Made by a program: the position numbers and the translations under genes
Part shown: one piece after another, positions 47,499-57,290 of the stretch
How the letters are laid out: each line of letters opens with the position of its first letter
Position numbering within the stretch: position 1 is the stretch's first letter
Assembly (NCBI GenBank): GCA_030602315.1
Contig: JAUVZY010000015.1
Span: 1-64,000 of the forward strand
Length of the DNA stretch: 64,000 bases
Direction of reading: 5' to 3'
From: Pseudomonadaceae bacterium
Lineage (GTDB): Bacteria > Pseudomonadota > Gammaproteobacteria > Pseudomonadales > Pseudomonadaceae
The notes under the pieces: generated by a model
Seen by the model: the letters and a program-made list of their open reading frames with translations, nothing else
The model's database searches: none
Told to the model about the DNA's origin: nothing

Positions 47499-48124
47499 GC
47501 GCAAAGCTCCTTCGACCAACCGGCCGGCGCGCTGGTGGCAAACGCGGCCGTGGTGCTCAGCCGCTGATACCAGCGGCCCAGCTGCGGCGCCTGGGCCGGG
47601 ATGGCCAGGCCATAGCGCGCGGCCAGGGCGAAACGTGGCAGCAGCGCGCAGTCGGCGAGGTTGGGAATGTCGTTGATGAAATGCCGGTGCTCGCTGAGCA
47701 GCGCTTCGAGCGGCAGCACGGCCTGTTCGAAGTCGGCGGCGGCCTTGGCCAGCAGGTACGGGTCCCACTGGTCGCGGGGCTTGTCGCGTTTCTCGAACAC
47801 CAGCGGGCGCAGTGCGGTGCCCAGCGGGTTGTCGGCGTAGGCGATCAGGTTGCGCGCGCGGGCGCGCAGCAGTGGGTCGGCCGGCAGCAGCGCAGGGCCG
47901 GTGTCGTTGAAATATTCGAGAATCGCGTTCGAGTCGTTGAGCACCAGCTCGCCGTCGATCAGAAGCGGCACGCTGCGACTGGGCGACAGCCGCTCCCACT
48001 CGGCCTGCACCGCCGGATTGTCGCGCCACAGCAGTTGCAGCGGGCGGCCCTGCCAGGCGGCGGCCAGGCGCACGCGCCAGCAGAACGGACACTCGGGCTT
48101 GTCGATCAGCCGCGCCAGGTTCAT
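47495..48124 (-). CDS. Glutathione S-transferase-like protein
   Basis: A 209-residue protein with a thioredoxin-fold N-terminal domain and an all-helical C-terminal domain. The start MNLARLIDKPECPFCWRVRL carries a CPFC motif (Cys12/Cys15), unusual for plain GSTs and more like omega/glutaredoxin-type or stringent-starvation-type members; the SRSVPLLIDGELVLNDSNAI block is the glutathione-binding segment. GST-like genes often accompany aromatic-degradation clusters, where they may detoxify quinone or semialdehyde intermediates. It overlaps the genes on both sides by four bases, so it belongs to the dmp unit. Confidence 0.87.
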   Translation of the reverse strand: MNLARLIDKPECPFCWRVRLAAAWQGRPLQLLWRDNPAVQAEWERLSPSRSVPLLIDGELVLNDSNAILEYFNDTGPALLPADPLLRARARNLIAYADNPLGTALRPLVFEKRDKPRDQWDPYLLAKAAADFEQAVLPLEALLSEHRHFINDIPNLADCALLPRFALAARYGLAIPAQAPQLGRWYQRLSTTAAFATSAPAGWSKELCA

Positions 48125-48714
48125 CGGCGGGCCAGGCGCAGTTCGATCAGGTGTTCGGCGACGAAGTCCAGGCGGTCCTGGCCCCAGAAGATCTCCTCGC
48201 CGATCACGAAGGTCGGCACGCCGAGGGCGCCCTTGGCCTGGGCCTCCTGCCAGTTGGCCGCCAGCACCGCGTGGCGCGCCGGATCGTCCAGCGCCTCGGC
48301 CAGTTCGCCGTGGTCCAGACCGATGCGCGAGCCGACCTCCAGCAGCACCTCGGGCTGCCCGATGTCCAGGCCCTCGGCCCATTCGGCGCGCATCACCTCC
48401 ACCACGTAGGGGCGCAGCAGGCCGTGTTCGGCGGCGAGCAGGGAGCCGGCGCCGGCGCGGGTCGGGTCGGTGCTGGCCGGCGGCGGGGTCAGCGGGATGC
48501 CCATGCGCCGCGCCCAGCGCGCCACGTCCTGGCGGGCGATGGGCCGCTTGACCTGCGCCCGCTCGGGGTCGGAGCGCCCGTCCCAGCCGCCCAGCGGGCG
48601 CCAGAGCAGGTTCACGTGAAAATCGTCCAGCAGGGCGAACATGCGCTTGCTGGCCAGGTAGCAGTAGGGACTGCGGAAGTTGAAATACAGGTACAGATCG
48701 ACCGGCTGGACCAT
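48121..48714 (-). CDS. 2-hydroxychromene-2-carboxylate isomerase-like protein (DsbA/kappa-GST fold)
   Basis: A 197-residue DsbA-like/kappa-GST-fold protein. The N-terminus YLYFNFRSPYCYLASKRMFA contains the catalytic Ser position of NahD-type 2-hydroxychromene-2-carboxylate isomerases, and the conserved cis-Pro segment GALGVPTFVIGEEIFWGQDR follows near the C-terminus. NahD belongs to naphthalene degradation, and no naphthalene dioxygenase genes are seen here, so a glutathione-dependent isomerisation of another ring-cleavage product is possible. A strong AAGGAGGGT ribosome binding site and the 39-bp gap after dmpI suggest co-transcription with the phenol operon. Confidence 0.85.
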   Translation of the reverse strand: MVQPVDLYLYFNFRSPYCYLASKRMFALLDDFHVNLLWRPLGGWDGRSDPERAQVKRPIARQDVARWARRMGIPLTPPPASTDPTRAGAGSLLAAEHGLLRPYVVEVMRAEWAEGLDIGQPEVLLEVGSRIGLDHGELAEALDDPARHAVLAANWQEAQAKGALGVPTFVIGEEIFWGQDRLDFVAEHLIELRLARR

Positions 48715-48753
48715 GCGGGCACCCTCCTTGTTGTGGGTATCAGGGTAGATCGC

Positions 48754-48945
48754 TCAGCGGCCGAGGGCCTTGGCGCTTTCGCCGCCGATGCCGAAGTGGG
48801 CCTTGGGCATCTCGCTCAGGATCACCCGCACGCTGGTCAGCGGCGCATCCAGCGCGCGCGAGATGGCCTCGCTGACCTCGCGGATCAGCCGCTCCTTCTG
48901 CTCGTCGTTGCGGCCTTCGAGGATGTGGATCTGGGCAATGGGCAT
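48754..48945 (-). CDS. dmpI: 4-oxalocrotonate tautomerase
   Basis: A 63-residue enzyme. Pro2 (the N-terminal catalytic proline after Met removal) begins [20 protein letters not shown], and the C-terminal part holds [18 protein letters not shown]. It isomerises 2-hydroxymuconate (enol) to 2-oxo-3-hexenedioate in the dehydrogenase branch of meta-cleavage, between DmpC and DmpH. It is the last gene of the classical dmp order, 45 bp after dmpH. Confidence 0.96.
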   Translation of the reverse strand: MPIAQIHILEGRNDEQKERLIREVSEAISRALDAPLTSVRVILSEMPKAHFGIGGESAKALGR

Positions 48946-48990
48946 GGCTGCCTCCTTGGAAAAGGGCCGGCTGGCGCCGGCCCACAGGAC

Positions 48991-49785
48991 TCAGACGAAA
49001 CGGGCGCTGACACTGCCCAGGCCCTGATAGCGCACGGTGATGTTGTCGCCCGGCGCCACCGCCACGGCGGCGGTGATGCCGCCGGTCATGATGAAGGTGC
49101 CGGCCGGGATGTGCTCGCCGCGCTCGGCGAGCAGGTTGGCCAGCATCGCCACGCTGGACAGCGGATGGCCGAGCACCGCGGCGCCGGCGCCCAGCTCGAC
49201 CACCTCGCCGTTCTTCTCCATCACCACCCCGAGGGTGCGCAGGTCGACGTCTTCCACGCTGGCCATGCGCCCGCCGGTGATGAAGCGGGTGGAGGAGGCG
49301 TTGTCGGCCACCACGCTGATCAGGTCGAACTTGAAGTTCTCGTAGCGCGAGTCGATCACCTCGACGGTGGGGATCACGTAGTCGATCGCCGCGATCACGT
49401 CACCGATGTGGCAGCCCGGGCCCTTGAGCGGCGCCTTGGTGACCACCGAGATTTCCGCCTCGATCTTGGGGTGGATCAGCCTGGAGCAGTCCACCACGCC
49501 GCCGTCCGGCACGCTGAAGTAGTCGGAGAGAAAGCCGTAGATCGGCGTCTCCACGCCCATCTGCGCCATCTTCGCCCAGGAGGTCAGGCCCATCTTCAGG
49601 CCGACGGTCTTGTTGCCGCGCGCTTCCTTGCGTCGGCGGATCTCCCACTGGATGTCGTAGGCGTCGGCGAAGGTCATCGCCGGGTAGTCGTTGGTGATCT
49701 TCGGGATGTCGTGGGCGTTGAGTTCGGCGCCTTCGACGTGCTCGGCCAGGGCCAGCACCTGTTCGCGGGTCAGGGTACGGTTCAT
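48991..49785 (-). CDS. dmpH: 4-oxalocrotonate decarboxylase
   Basis: A 264-residue enzyme of the hydratase/decarboxylase (FAH-fold-related) family. It decarboxylates 2-oxo-3-hexenedioate to 2-hydroxypenta-2,4-dienoate, using Mg2+ and forming a complex with the hydratase DmpE. The family metal site lies in [20 protein letters not shown], and other shared blocks are [20 protein letters not shown] and [13 protein letters not shown]. It is clearly paralogous to DmpE in this cluster. The ATG at 49785 overlaps the dmpG stop by four bases. Confidence 0.95.
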   Translation of the reverse strand: MNRTLTREQVLALAEHVEGAELNAHDIPKITNDYPAMTFADAYDIQWEIRRRKEARGNKTVGLKMGLTSWAKMAQMGVETPIYGFLSDYFSVPDGGVVDCSRLIHPKIEAEISVVTKAPLKGPGCHIGDVIAAIDYVIPTVEVIDSRYENFKFDLISVVADNASSTRFITGGRMASVEDVDLRTLGVVMEKNGEVVELGAGAAVLGHPLSSVAMLANLLAERGEHIPAGTFIMTGGITAAVAVAPGDNITVRYQGLGSVSARFV

Positions 49786-50822
49786 GCGCTCACCTTCTGG
49801 GTCTGGCGGGCCTTGGCCATGTCCAGGGCCAGGTCTTCGATCATGTCTTCCTGGCCGCCGACGGTGCCGCGCCGGCCGAGTTCGACCAGGATGTCGCGGG
49901 CCGGTACGCCGTATTTCTGCTCGGCGCGCTTGGCAAACAGCAAAAACGAGCTGTACACCCCGGCATAGCCCAGGGTCAGGGCGTCGCGGTCGACGCGGAT
50001 CGGCTGATCCATCATCGGCACCACCAGGTCCTCGGCCACGTCCATGATCTTGTAGAGGTCGACTCCGGTTTCCACGCCCATGCGCTTGCACACGGCGACG
50101 AACACCTCCAGCGGGGTATTGCCGGCGCCGGCGCCCAGGCCCGCCACCGAACCGTCGATGCGCGAAGCGCCGGCCTCGATGGCCGCCAGCGAGTTGGCAA
50201 TCGCCATGCCCATGTTGTGGTGGCCGTGGAAGCCGATCTCGGTGGCCGGGTTCAGCTCGGCGCGCAGCAGGCCGATCTTCTCGCTCACCTCGTCGGGCAG
50301 CATGTAGCCGGCCGAGTCGGTGCAGTAGATGCAGTTGGCGCCGTAGCTTTCCATCAAGCGGGCCTGCTCCAGCACTTTTTCCGCGCTGATCATGTGCGCC
50401 ATCATCAGAAAGCCCACGGTGTCCACGCCCATCTTGTTCGCCATGCCGATGTGCTGTTCGGAGACGTCGGCCTCGGTGCAGTGGGTGGCCACGCGGATGG
50501 TCGACACGCCGCAGTCCACCGCCATCTTCAGGTGATCGACCGTGCCGATGCCCGGCAGCAGCAGGGCCGAGACCCTGGCCTGCTTGAGTTTGGGGATCAC
50601 CGCGCGCAGGTATTCCTCGTCGCTGTGCGCAGGAAAGCCGTAGTTGATCGAACGGCCGCCCAGACCGTCGCCGTGGGTGATCTCGATCAGCGGCATGCCG
50701 GCGGCATCCAGGCCGGTGGCGATGGCGACCATCTGCTCCAGGCTGATCTGGTGGCGCTTGGCATGCATGCCGTCGCGCAGGCTCATGTCGTGCAGGGTGA
50801 CTTTCTTGCCGGTGAGATTCAT
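49782..50822 (-). CDS. dmpG: 4-hydroxy-2-oxovalerate aldolase
   Basis: A 346-residue DRE-TIM-type metallo-aldolase that splits 4-hydroxy-2-oxovalerate into pyruvate and acetaldehyde, channelling acetaldehyde to DmpF. The active site begins [20 protein letters not shown] (catalytic Arg/Asp), the metal-binding histidines are in [20 protein letters not shown], and the C-terminal communication domain ends in [20 protein letters not shown]. It lies 12 bp after dmpF, as expected for the DmpFG complex. Confidence 0.97.
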   Translation of the reverse strand: MNLTGKKVTLHDMSLRDGMHAKRHQISLEQMVAIATGLDAAGMPLIEITHGDGLGGRSINYGFPAHSDEEYLRAVIPKLKQARVSALLLPGIGTVDHLKMAVDCGVSTIRVATHCTEADVSEQHIGMANKMGVDTVGFLMMAHMISAEKVLEQARLMESYGANCIYCTDSAGYMLPDEVSEKIGLLRAELNPATEIGFHGHHNMGMAIANSLAAIEAGASRIDGSVAGLGAGAGNTPLEVFVAVCKRMGVETGVDLYKIMDVAEDLVVPMMDQPIRVDRDALTLGYAGVYSSFLLFAKRAEQKYGVPARDILVELGRRGTVGGQEDMIEDLALDMAKARQTQKVSA

Positions 50823-50834
50823 GGTGCGAACTCC

Positions 50835-51758
50835 TTAGGCCAGCGCGGCGTCGCGACGGGGCAGTTGAAGGGTGCCGGCGGCGGCTTCCTCGGCGAACAT
50901 CTCGGCGGTGCGCAGGCCCGCGGCGGTCATGATGTCCAGGTTGCCGGCGTACTTGGGCAGGTAGTCGCCCAGGCCCTCGACCTCCATGAAGATCGACACG
51001 CGGTTGCCGTCGAACACCGGGCCGTTCTTCAGCCGGTAGCCCGGCACGTACTGCTGCACTTCGGCGAGCATGGCGTGCACCGAGGCGGTGATGGCGTCGC
51101 GGTCCGGCTCGCTCTCGGTCAGGCAGTGGATGGTGTCGCGCATGATCAGAGGCGGTTCGGCCGGGTTGACCACGATGATGGCCTTGCCTTCCTTGGCCCC
51201 GCCGACCTTCTCGATGGCGCCGGCGGTGGTGCGGGTGAACTCGTCGATGTTCTTGCGGGTACCGGGACCGATGGACCGGGAGGACACCGTGGCGACGATT
51301 TCACCGTAAGCCACCGGCTGCACGCGGGACACGGCCGCCACCATGGGGATGGTGGCCTGGCCGCCGCAGGTGACCATGTTGACGTTCATTTCCAGCTTGC
51401 CGATGTGTTCCTTGAGGTTCACCGGCGGCACGCAGTACGGGCCGATGGCGGCCGGGGTGAGGTCGATCATCACCACGCCCAGCTCATTGAGCTTGCGGCT
51501 GTTCTCGGCATGGGCGTAGGCGGAGGTGGCGTCGAAGGCGATGCGGATGTCGTCTTCGATCACGTGCGGCAGCAGGCCGTCCACGCCATCAAAGGTGGTC
51601 TTGAGGCCCAGCTCGCGAGCGCGCTTCAAACCGTCGGAGTTGGGGTCGATGCCGACCATCCAGACCGGCTCGATCCACTCCGAACGCATCATTTTCATCA
51701 CCAGATCGGTGCCGATGTTGCCTGGCCCGATGATTGCGGCTTTGAGTTTCTTGCTCAT
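50835..51758 (-). CDS. dmpF: Acetaldehyde dehydrogenase (acylating)
   Basis: A 307-residue NAD-dependent enzyme converting acetaldehyde and CoA to acetyl-CoA; it forms a bifunctional channelling complex with DmpG. The nucleotide-binding motif is [20 protein letters not shown], and the catalytic Cys is in [20 protein letters not shown]. The open frame extends far upstream, overlapping dmpE in another frame; ATG at 51758 ([11 protein letters not shown]) is the true start. It lies 26 bp after dmpE. Confidence 0.97.
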   Translation of the reverse strand: MSKKLKAAIIGPGNIGTDLVMKMMRSEWIEPVWMVGIDPNSDGLKRARELGLKTTFDGVDGLLPHVIEDDIRIAFDATSAYAHAENSRKLNELGVVMIDLTPAAIGPYCVPPVNLKEHIGKLEMNVNMVTCGGQATIPMVAAVSRVQPVAYGEIVATVSSRSIGPGTRKNIDEFTRTTAGAIEKVGGAKEGKAIIVVNPAEPPLIMRDTIHCLTESEPDRDAITASVHAMLAEVQQYVPGYRLKNGPVFDGNRVSIFMEVEGLGDYLPKYAGNLDIMTAAGLRTAEMFAEEAAAGTLQLPRRDAALA

Positions 51759-51784
51759 GGGTGAGTCCCCTGTTCTTGTTCTAA

Positions 51785-52570
51785 TCAGGTGAAGCGCACG
51801 CTGGCGCTGCCGATGCCGCCGATCTCGACGCGCATGAAATCGCCGGCCTTGACTGGCTCCAGCGGCACCAGCGAGCCGGAGAGGATCACCTCGCCGGCCT
51901 TCAGGCCGATGCCGAACTGGCCGAGGGTGTTGGCCAGCCAGGCCACGCAGTTGACCGGCGAGCCCAGCGCGGCGGCGCCGGCGCCGGTGGAGAGCAGCTG
52001 GCCGTTCTTCTCGACCACCATGCCGCAGGTGACCAGATCGACCTGGCGCGGGGACACGGCCGTATCGCCAAGCACGAACAGGCCGCAGGAGGCGTTGTCC
52101 GCCACGGTGTCCTGGATCTTGATCTTCCAGTCCTGGATGCGCGAATCGACCACCTCGAAGCAGGGGATCACGCACTCGGTGGCGGCCAGCACGTCGGCGT
52201 TGGTCACGCCCGGGCCCATCAGGTCCTTCTTGAGGATGAAGGCGATCTCGCCCTCGGCGCGCGGCTGGATCAGCTTCTGGCTGATCGGCATGGCTTCGCC
52301 GCTGTTGTAGACCATCGCATCGGTGAGGTAGCCGAAGTCCGGCTGGTGCACGCCGAGCATGTTCTGCACGGCCTTGCTGGTGACGCCGATCTTCTTGCCG
52401 ATCACCCGCTCGCCGGCCGCCAGGCGCCGTTCGAGCATGCGCAGGGAGATGTGGTAGGCGTCCTCGATGCTGATGTCGAAGCCGCGGCTGGTCAGCGGGG
52501 AGACGGTCTCGCGCTGGACCATCGCCTGGTAGAGCTCGTCGCCGAGCTGCTGGATCAGTTCTGGAGTCAT
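51785..52570 (-). CDS. dmpE: 2-hydroxypent-2,4-dienoate (2-oxopent-4-enoate) hydratase
   Basis: A 261-residue enzyme adding water to 2-hydroxypenta-2,4-dienoate to give 4-hydroxy-2-oxovalerate; the hydrolytic (DmpD) and oxalocrotonate (DmpC-I-H) branches join here. The metal-binding region is [20 protein letters not shown], with further blocks [20 protein letters not shown] and [12 protein letters not shown] shared with DmpH. ATG at 52570 overlaps the dmpD stop by four bases. Confidence 0.96.
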   Translation of the reverse strand: MTPELIQQLGDELYQAMVQRETVSPLTSRGFDISIEDAYHISLRMLERRLAAGERVIGKKIGVTSKAVQNMLGVHQPDFGYLTDAMVYNSGEAMPISQKLIQPRAEGEIAFILKKDLMGPGVTNADVLAATECVIPCFEVVDSRIQDWKIKIQDTVADNASCGLFVLGDTAVSPRQVDLVTCGMVVEKNGQLLSTGAGAAALGSPVNCVAWLANTLGQFGIGLKAGEVILSGSLVPLEPVKAGDFMRVEIGGIGSASVRFT

Positions 52571-53430
52571 GGGTGTGTTTCCTCGTGGGCCGCACGGTCC
52601 GCCTCGGCGAGGAAATCCTCGACCTGACGGGCGAAACGGCTGGCGTGTTCGATCTGGGTCCAGTGGCCGCAATGGCCGAAGACGTGCAGTTGTGCGTTGG
52701 GAATCCACTGCGCGAGGGTCAGCGAGGTTGCCAGCGGAATGATCCGATCCTCGCGGCCGTGGATGACCAGGGTCTGGTGGGGCAGGGCGCGGATGTCGGC
52801 CTCGCGGCTGGCCAGATCCTCGATGCCGTTCTGCCGCGGCGCGGGGAACATCGCGGCGAACGACTCCTGAAAGCCCGGGCGGATGCTGGCCTGGTAGCGC
52901 AGCTCGGCCAGCTCGTCGTTGACCAGGTTGCGGTCGTAGGCGAACAGGTCGAGCAGCCGGCGCATGTTGGCCAGCGACGGGGTGTAGCCCCAGGCCGCTT
53001 CCAGCCCTTCGGTGATCGGAAAGCTCACCCCGACGCTGCCCATCAGCACCAGCCGGCGCACCCGCTCGGGGTGGGCGATGGCCAAAGCCAGCGCCAGCGC
53101 GCCGCCGAACGAGTTGCCGACGATGTCGGCCTGTTCGACGCCTAAGGCATCGAGCACGCCGAGGGCATGCTCGACCCAGCGCTGTTGGCTGTAGCGGGCA
53201 TCGGCCGGGCGCTCGCTGTAGCCGAAGCCGAGCATGTCCGGGGCGATCACCCGGCGCGTCTGCGCCAGCTGCGGGATGATTCCGCGCCAGTTGGCCCAGG
53301 CGGTGACGCCGGGGCCGGAGCCGTGGATCAGCAGCACCGGCGCGCCCTCGCCCCGCTCATGCAGGTTGGTGCGGTAGCCGGCGGCGAGGATCTGGCGGCC
53401 GATTTCCGGGCTGGTGGCGGGCTGGTTCAT
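52567..53430 (-). CDS. dmpD: 2-hydroxymuconic semialdehyde hydrolase
   Basis: A 287-residue alpha/beta hydrolase cleaving the C-C bond of 2-hydroxymuconic semialdehyde (or its methyl homologues from cresols) to 2-hydroxypentadienoate and formate/acetate. The oxyanion region is [19 protein letters not shown], the nucleophile is Ser107 in [11 protein letters not shown], the acid Asp lies in [13 protein letters not shown], and the catalytic His in [13 protein letters not shown]. It lies 7 bp after dmpC and overlaps dmpE. It allows ketone products of methylphenols to be handled, complementing DmpC. Confidence 0.96.
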   Translation of the reverse strand: MNQPATSPEIGRQILAAGYRTNLHERGEGAPVLLIHGSGPGVTAWANWRGIIPQLAQTRRVIAPDMLGFGYSERPADARYSQQRWVEHALGVLDALGVEQADIVGNSFGGALALALAIAHPERVRRLVLMGSVGVSFPITEGLEAAWGYTPSLANMRRLLDLFAYDRNLVNDELAELRYQASIRPGFQESFAAMFPAPRQNGIEDLASREADIRALPHQTLVIHGREDRIIPLATSLTLAQWIPNAQLHVFGHCGHWTQIEHASRFARQVEDFLAEADRAAHEETHP

Positions 53431-53437
53431 GGCGGCC

Positions 53438-54898
53438 TCAGAGCTTCACGCAGATGTTTTTCAGCTCGGTGTAGAACTCCAGCGAGTGCACCCCGCCTTC
53501 GCGCCCGATGCCCGACTGCTTGGCGCCGCCGAAGGCGGTGCGCAGGTCGCGCAAAAACCAGCTGTTGACCCAGACGATGCCGGCCTCGATCTGCCCGGCG
53601 ACGCGGTGCGCGCGCGAGGTGTTCTCGGTCCAGATGGCCGAGGCCAGGCCGTAGGGCAGGCTGTTGGCCAGCTCGATGGCTTCGGCTTCGGTGTCGAACG
53701 GACGGATGTGGCAGCAGGGCCCGAAGATTTCCTCGGTGACCACCGCCGAGTTGTCCGGCAGGCCGGTCCAGATGGTCGGCTGTACCCAGGCGCCGCCGGC
53801 CAGGTGCGCCGGCATGTCCGGCACGCCGCCGCCGGTGACGACGGTGGCGCCTTCGTCGGCCGCCTTCTGGTAGTAGGAGAGGACCTTCTCGCGGTGCTTG
53901 TGGCTGACCAGCGGGCCGAAGTTGGCAGTCGGATCGTTGGGCTCGCCGATCACCAGCGCCTCGGCGCCGGCTTTGAGGCGGGCGACGAACTCGTCGAAGA
54001 TCGGCCGCTCGACGTAGACCCGCTCGGTGCCCAGGCACACCTGGCCGCAGTTGGCGAAGGCCGAGCGCAGGGTACCCTCGATGGCCTTGTCCAGGTCGCA
54101 GTCGGCGAACACGATGCCGGCGTTCTTGCCGCCCAGCTCCAGCGACACCTGGCGCACGCCCTTGGCCGCGGCGCGCATGATCACCTCGCCGGTGCCGGTC
54201 TCGCCGGTGAAGGTGTAGGCGTCCACGTCCGGGTGGGCGGTGAGGAAGGCCCCGGCCGAGTCGCCGCCGAACCCGTGCACCACGTTGTACACGCCCGGCG
54301 GCACACCGGCTTCGTTCATCACCTCACCCAGCAGGGCGGTGGTGGTGGGGGTTTCCTCGGAGGGCTTGACCACCACGGTGTTGCCGCAGGCCAGCGCCGG
54401 GCCGACCTTCCAGGTCATCAGCAAGAGCGGCAGGTTCCACGGGCTGATCACGCCGATCACGCCCTTGGGCCGGCGTACCGAGTAGTTCAGCGCGCCGCTG
54501 CCGTCCGGGGTGGCCATCTCGAAGGCTTCGGTGGCGACGTTCTTGATCAGGTCGGCGAACACCTTGAAGTTGGCCGCGCCGCGCGGGATGTCGATGTGCG
54601 AGGCCAGCGACTTCGGCTTGCCGGTATCCAGGCACTCGGCCTCGAGGAACTCGTCGAAGCGCGCGGTGATGCCATCGGCGACGCGGTGCAGGATCTCGGT
54701 GCGCTCGGCCACGCTCATCTTGCCCCACGGGCCTTTCAGCGCGGCGCGCGCGGCCTTCACCGCGGCGTCCACCTCGGCCTGCCCGGCCTCGTGGACCTTG
54801 GCGATCACCTGGCCGTTGGCCGGGTTGACGTTGTCGAACAGCTTGCCGCTGGCGGAGCCGACGTACTGCCCGTTGATGAAATGCTTGATCTCTTTCAT
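53438..54898 (-). CDS. dmpC: 2-hydroxymuconic semialdehyde dehydrogenase
   Basis: A 486-residue aldehyde dehydrogenase, the same length as the known DmpC. It oxidises 2-hydroxymuconic semialdehyde with NAD to 2-hydroxymuconate (the oxalocrotonate branch). Visible motifs are VISPWNLPLLLMTWKVGPAL (cofactor), VSLELGGKNAGIVFADCDLD with the general-base Glu, and the catalytic Cys in FANCGQVCLGTERVYVERPI. ATG at 54898 (MKEIKHFINGQYVG) is preferred over GTG at 54904. Confidence 0.97.
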   Translation of the reverse strand: MKEIKHFINGQYVGSASGKLFDNVNPANGQVIAKVHEAGQAEVDAAVKAARAALKGPWGKMSVAERTEILHRVADGITARFDEFLEAECLDTGKPKSLASHIDIPRGAANFKVFADLIKNVATEAFEMATPDGSGALNYSVRRPKGVIGVISPWNLPLLLMTWKVGPALACGNTVVVKPSEETPTTTALLGEVMNEAGVPPGVYNVVHGFGGDSAGAFLTAHPDVDAYTFTGETGTGEVIMRAAAKGVRQVSLELGGKNAGIVFADCDLDKAIEGTLRSAFANCGQVCLGTERVYVERPIFDEFVARLKAGAEALVIGEPNDPTANFGPLVSHKHREKVLSYYQKAADEGATVVTGGGVPDMPAHLAGGAWVQPTIWTGLPDNSAVVTEEIFGPCCHIRPFDTEAEAIELANSLPYGLASAIWTENTSRAHRVAGQIEAGIVWVNSWFLRDLRTAFGGAKQSGIGREGGVHSLEFYTELKNICVKL

Positions 54899-54927
54899 GT
54901 GCACGCTCGTGGTCTAGGCCGTTCGGG

Positions 54928-55851
54928 TCAGGTCAGCGCGGTGAGGAAGCGCTCGTTGAGCTGGCGGTCGTGGTAGAAGATCGCCTTGCCCAGCTGATCG
55001 GTGGTCCAGGTCACGGTGGGCTGGTCCGGGTAGTGGTAGTCGCCGCCGCAGAACACCTCGTTGCGGTTGCCGGACGGGTCGAAGAAGTAGATGGTCTTGC
55101 CGTGCGTCAGGCCGTGGCGGGTCGGGCCGATGTCCAGCGAGGTGTTGGTCATGGCGATCAGGTCGGCGGCGCGCAGCACGTCTTCCCAGGTGTCGAGGAA
55201 GAACGACACGTGGTGCAACTTGCCCTTCTCGGTGTGCTGGATGAACGCCACGTCGTGGGCCTTCATGCTCAGGGTGAGGAACTGGGCGATGCGGTTGCCC
55301 GCCGGGTCGAGTACCTGCTCGGCGAGGCTGAAGCCGAGCACCTCGGTAAACAGGCGCAGGGTTTCGGCCAGCTCGTCGCCGTAGAGCAGGCAGTGGTCCA
55401 TGCGCGTGGCGCGCATGCCCTTGAGGCCGCGCGGCCAGGCTTCGGGGTTGGTTTCGGAGAGGCCCCACTTGCCGGTGACCTTCTTCTCGGCGTACAGCTC
55501 GAAGCGATGCCCGGACGGGCCCTGGAAGCGGATGCGCCGGCCGCAGTCCTTCAGCTCGCCGGCCGGGATGCTCTCCACCGCGCAGCCGAAGGCCACCAGG
55601 TCTTCGGTCAGCCGGCCGAGGGTGGCGTCGTCGATCACCTTGAAGGCGAGAAAGTCGAGGCCCGGCTCGTCGGCCTCGCGCAGCACCAGGGAGAACTTGT
55701 CGGTCTCGGTCCAGCCCTTGAGGTACACGCGACCCTTGTCGTCGCGGTCCATTTCGATCAGGCCGAGCAGGTCGACGTAGTGCTCGAGGGCCTTGGCCAT
55801 GTCGAGCACGCGCAGCTGCACGTGGCCCGGACGCAGAACACCTTTTTTCAT
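54928..55851 (-). CDS. dmpB: Catechol 2,3-dioxygenase
   Basis: A 307-residue extradiol dioxygenase that opens catechol next to the hydroxyls to give yellow 2-hydroxymuconic semialdehyde. The iron ligands fall exactly at the family positions His153 (RMDHCLLY), His214 (LHHVSFFLD) and Glu265 (NRNEVFCGG), and the length equals XylE/DmpB. ATG at 55851 overlaps the dmpQ stop by four bases, coupling it to the ferredoxin that reactivates it. The open frame continues upstream, antisense to other sequence, and is not coding there. Confidence 0.98.
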   Translation of the reverse strand: MKKGVLRPGHVQLRVLDMAKALEHYVDLLGLIEMDRDDKGRVYLKGWTETDKFSLVLREADEPGLDFLAFKVIDDATLGRLTEDLVAFGCAVESIPAGELKDCGRRIRFQGPSGHRFELYAEKKVTGKWGLSETNPEAWPRGLKGMRATRMDHCLLYGDELAETLRLFTEVLGFSLAEQVLDPAGNRIAQFLTLSMKAHDVAFIQHTEKGKLHHVSFFLDTWEDVLRAADLIAMTNTSLDIGPTRHGLTHGKTIYFFDPSGNRNEVFCGGDYHYPDQPTVTWTTDQLGKAIFYHDRQLNERFLTALT

Positions 55852-56210
55852 TTCGACACCTCTTGTCTTTGTTGTTGGGTCATGACTTGTGCAACGGGTG
55901 CCGGCGCCGGCTCGGTGGAGCGGGGCAGGCCGAGGAACTCGATGGCCAGGTCGCTGTGCGGAATCAGCCGGCAGGCCAGGGCCTGGCCCAGTTCGCGGGC
56001 CTGGGCGCTGATGTGGCGGGCGCTCATGCGCCCGCATTCATAGCGGCCGCTGTGGATCTGCACCCGGCACAGGCCGCAGCCGCCGCCGCGGCAGCCGACC
56101 TTCACGCAGCCGAGCTGGCCGGCCTCCATGGCCTGCAGCACGGTCTGGCCCTGCTCGCAGAAAAAGCTCGTGCCGCTGGCGGTCTCGGTGATGCGAAAGC
56201 GCTGGCTCAT
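55848..56210 (-). CDS. dmpQ: Plant-type ferredoxin reactivating catechol 2,3-dioxygenase
   Basis: A 120-residue XylT/DmpQ-type ferredoxin. The [2Fe-2S] cysteines are in [20 protein letters not shown] (Cys40, Cys45, Cys48) and CRLIP (about Cys82). It re-reduces the oxidised active-site iron of catechol 2,3-dioxygenase, which is inactivated by methylcatechols. ATG at 56210 follows an AGGTG site. The C-terminal tail beyond residue 95 is low-complexity (Pro/Ala/Gln). It lies 8 bp after dmpP and overlaps dmpB. Confidence 0.93.
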   Translation of the reverse strand: MSQRFRITETASGTSFFCEQGQTVLQAMEAGQLGCVKVGCRGGGCGLCRVQIHSGRYECGRMSARHISAQARELGQALACRLIPHSDLAIEFLGLPRSTEPAPAPVAQVMTQQQRQEVSK

Positions 56211-56218
56211 GGCGCACC

Positions 56219-57280
56219 TCAGATCTTCTTGAACAGGGCCGAGCGGGTGCCTTCGCCGGCGCCGTCGGCGGCGGTGAGAAAGCGCTCCATGAAGATGTCG
56301 CGTTCGAACAGCCGGCCCTGCATCAGGGTGGTGATGGCTGCGTCGATCATCGGCGGCGGGCCGCACAGGTAGGCCTTGTGCCCGCTGAAGCGGCCGCCGA
56401 AGTACTCCTTGGCCGCCTCGTGCACGTAGCCGCGAAAGCCCTGCCAGCCATCGCCGTCCTCGGCCTGGCTGAGCGCCGGCAGGTAGCGGAAGTTGGCGTG
56501 GCGGGCGGCGAGTTCTTCGAACAGCGCGCGGTTGTACAGCTCGGCCAGGGTGCGCGCGCCCTGGAACAGGGTGATCTGCCGCGTATCACCGCGCGAGAGC
56601 AGGTCGAGGATCATCGACTGCGGGCTGGAGAGGCCCGAGCCGCCGGCGATGAAGATCAGATCGCCGGCCTGCGAATCGCGCACGAAGAACTGGCCGTAGG
56701 GGCCGGACAGCGTGAGCGCATCGCCCACCTTGAGCTCGCGGTGGATGTAGCTGGTGGCGGCGCCGCCCTCGACCAGGCGCACGTGCAGCTCCACCTCGTC
56801 GGCGCGGCTCGGCGGGTTGGCCAGGGAGAAGGCGCGGCTGCCGTCGATGCCCGGCAGCTCGAGGTTGATGTACTGGCCGGCCTGGAAGGTCATCGGCCGG
56901 TCGAGTTTCAGGCGCAGGCCCTTGATGGTCGGCGACAGGTCGTCGAGGGCGATCACCGTGGCGGTGAAGTCTTCCACCGGGTAGCCGGCGAAGTCCGGGT
57001 CCACCTCGATGTCGGCCTCGATCACCACGTCGCTCTGCGGCAGCGCGCAGCAGGCCAACACCTTGCCTTCCTCGCGCTCCAGGTCCATCAGGGCGAAGGG
57101 CGAGGCGGCGCCGACGTCGACGTCGCCTTCGAGCACCTGCACCTTGCAGGTGGCGCAGGTGCCGTGGCCGCAGGCGAACGGCAGCCAGACGCCCTGGCGC
57201 AGCGCGGCCTGCAGGATGGTCTGGCCGTCCTCCACCTCGATCACATCGCCGGTCGGCTCGATGGTGACTTGATAGCTCAT
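56219..57280 (-). CDS. dmpP: Phenol hydroxylase reductase component P5
   Basis: A 353-residue NADH reductase delivering electrons to the hydroxylase. The N-terminal plant-type [2Fe-2S] domain has CGHGTCATC (Cys37, Cys42, Cys45) and Cys77. The FAD domain follows (SRAFSLANPPSRADEVELHV), then the NAD domain (LIFIAGGSGLSSPQSMILDL) and the C-terminal CGPPPMIDAAITTLMQGRLF. The length matches DmpP of the CF600-type operon. ATG at 57280 (MSYQVTIEPTGDVIEVEDGQ) is preferred; ten upstream codons are not part of the family. Confidence 0.97.
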   Translation of the reverse strand: MSYQVTIEPTGDVIEVEDGQTILQAALRQGVWLPFACGHGTCATCKVQVLEGDVDVGAASPFALMDLEREEGKVLACCALPQSDVVIEADIEVDPDFAGYPVEDFTATVIALDDLSPTIKGLRLKLDRPMTFQAGQYINLELPGIDGSRAFSLANPPSRADEVELHVRLVEGGAATSYIHRELKVGDALTLSGPYGQFFVRDSQAGDLIFIAGGSGLSSPQSMILDLLSRGDTRQITLFQGARTLAELYNRALFEELAARHANFRYLPALSQAEDGDGWQGFRGYVHEAAKEYFGGRFSGHKAYLCGPPPMIDAAITTLMQGRLFERDIFMERFLTAADGAGEGTRSALFKKI

Positions 57281-57290
57281 GGCAACCTCC

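Noticed and set aside
48121-48714. Evidence for a naphthalene pathway from the NahD-like gene
   Set aside because: No naphthalene dioxygenase, dihydrodiol dehydrogenase or aldolase gene is present, so only the fold-level assignment is kept.
50217-51764. A 515-codon plus-strand frame across dmpG and dmpF
   Set aside because: It is antisense to two genes with perfect family matches, and the translation is Gly/His/Val-rich with no domain.
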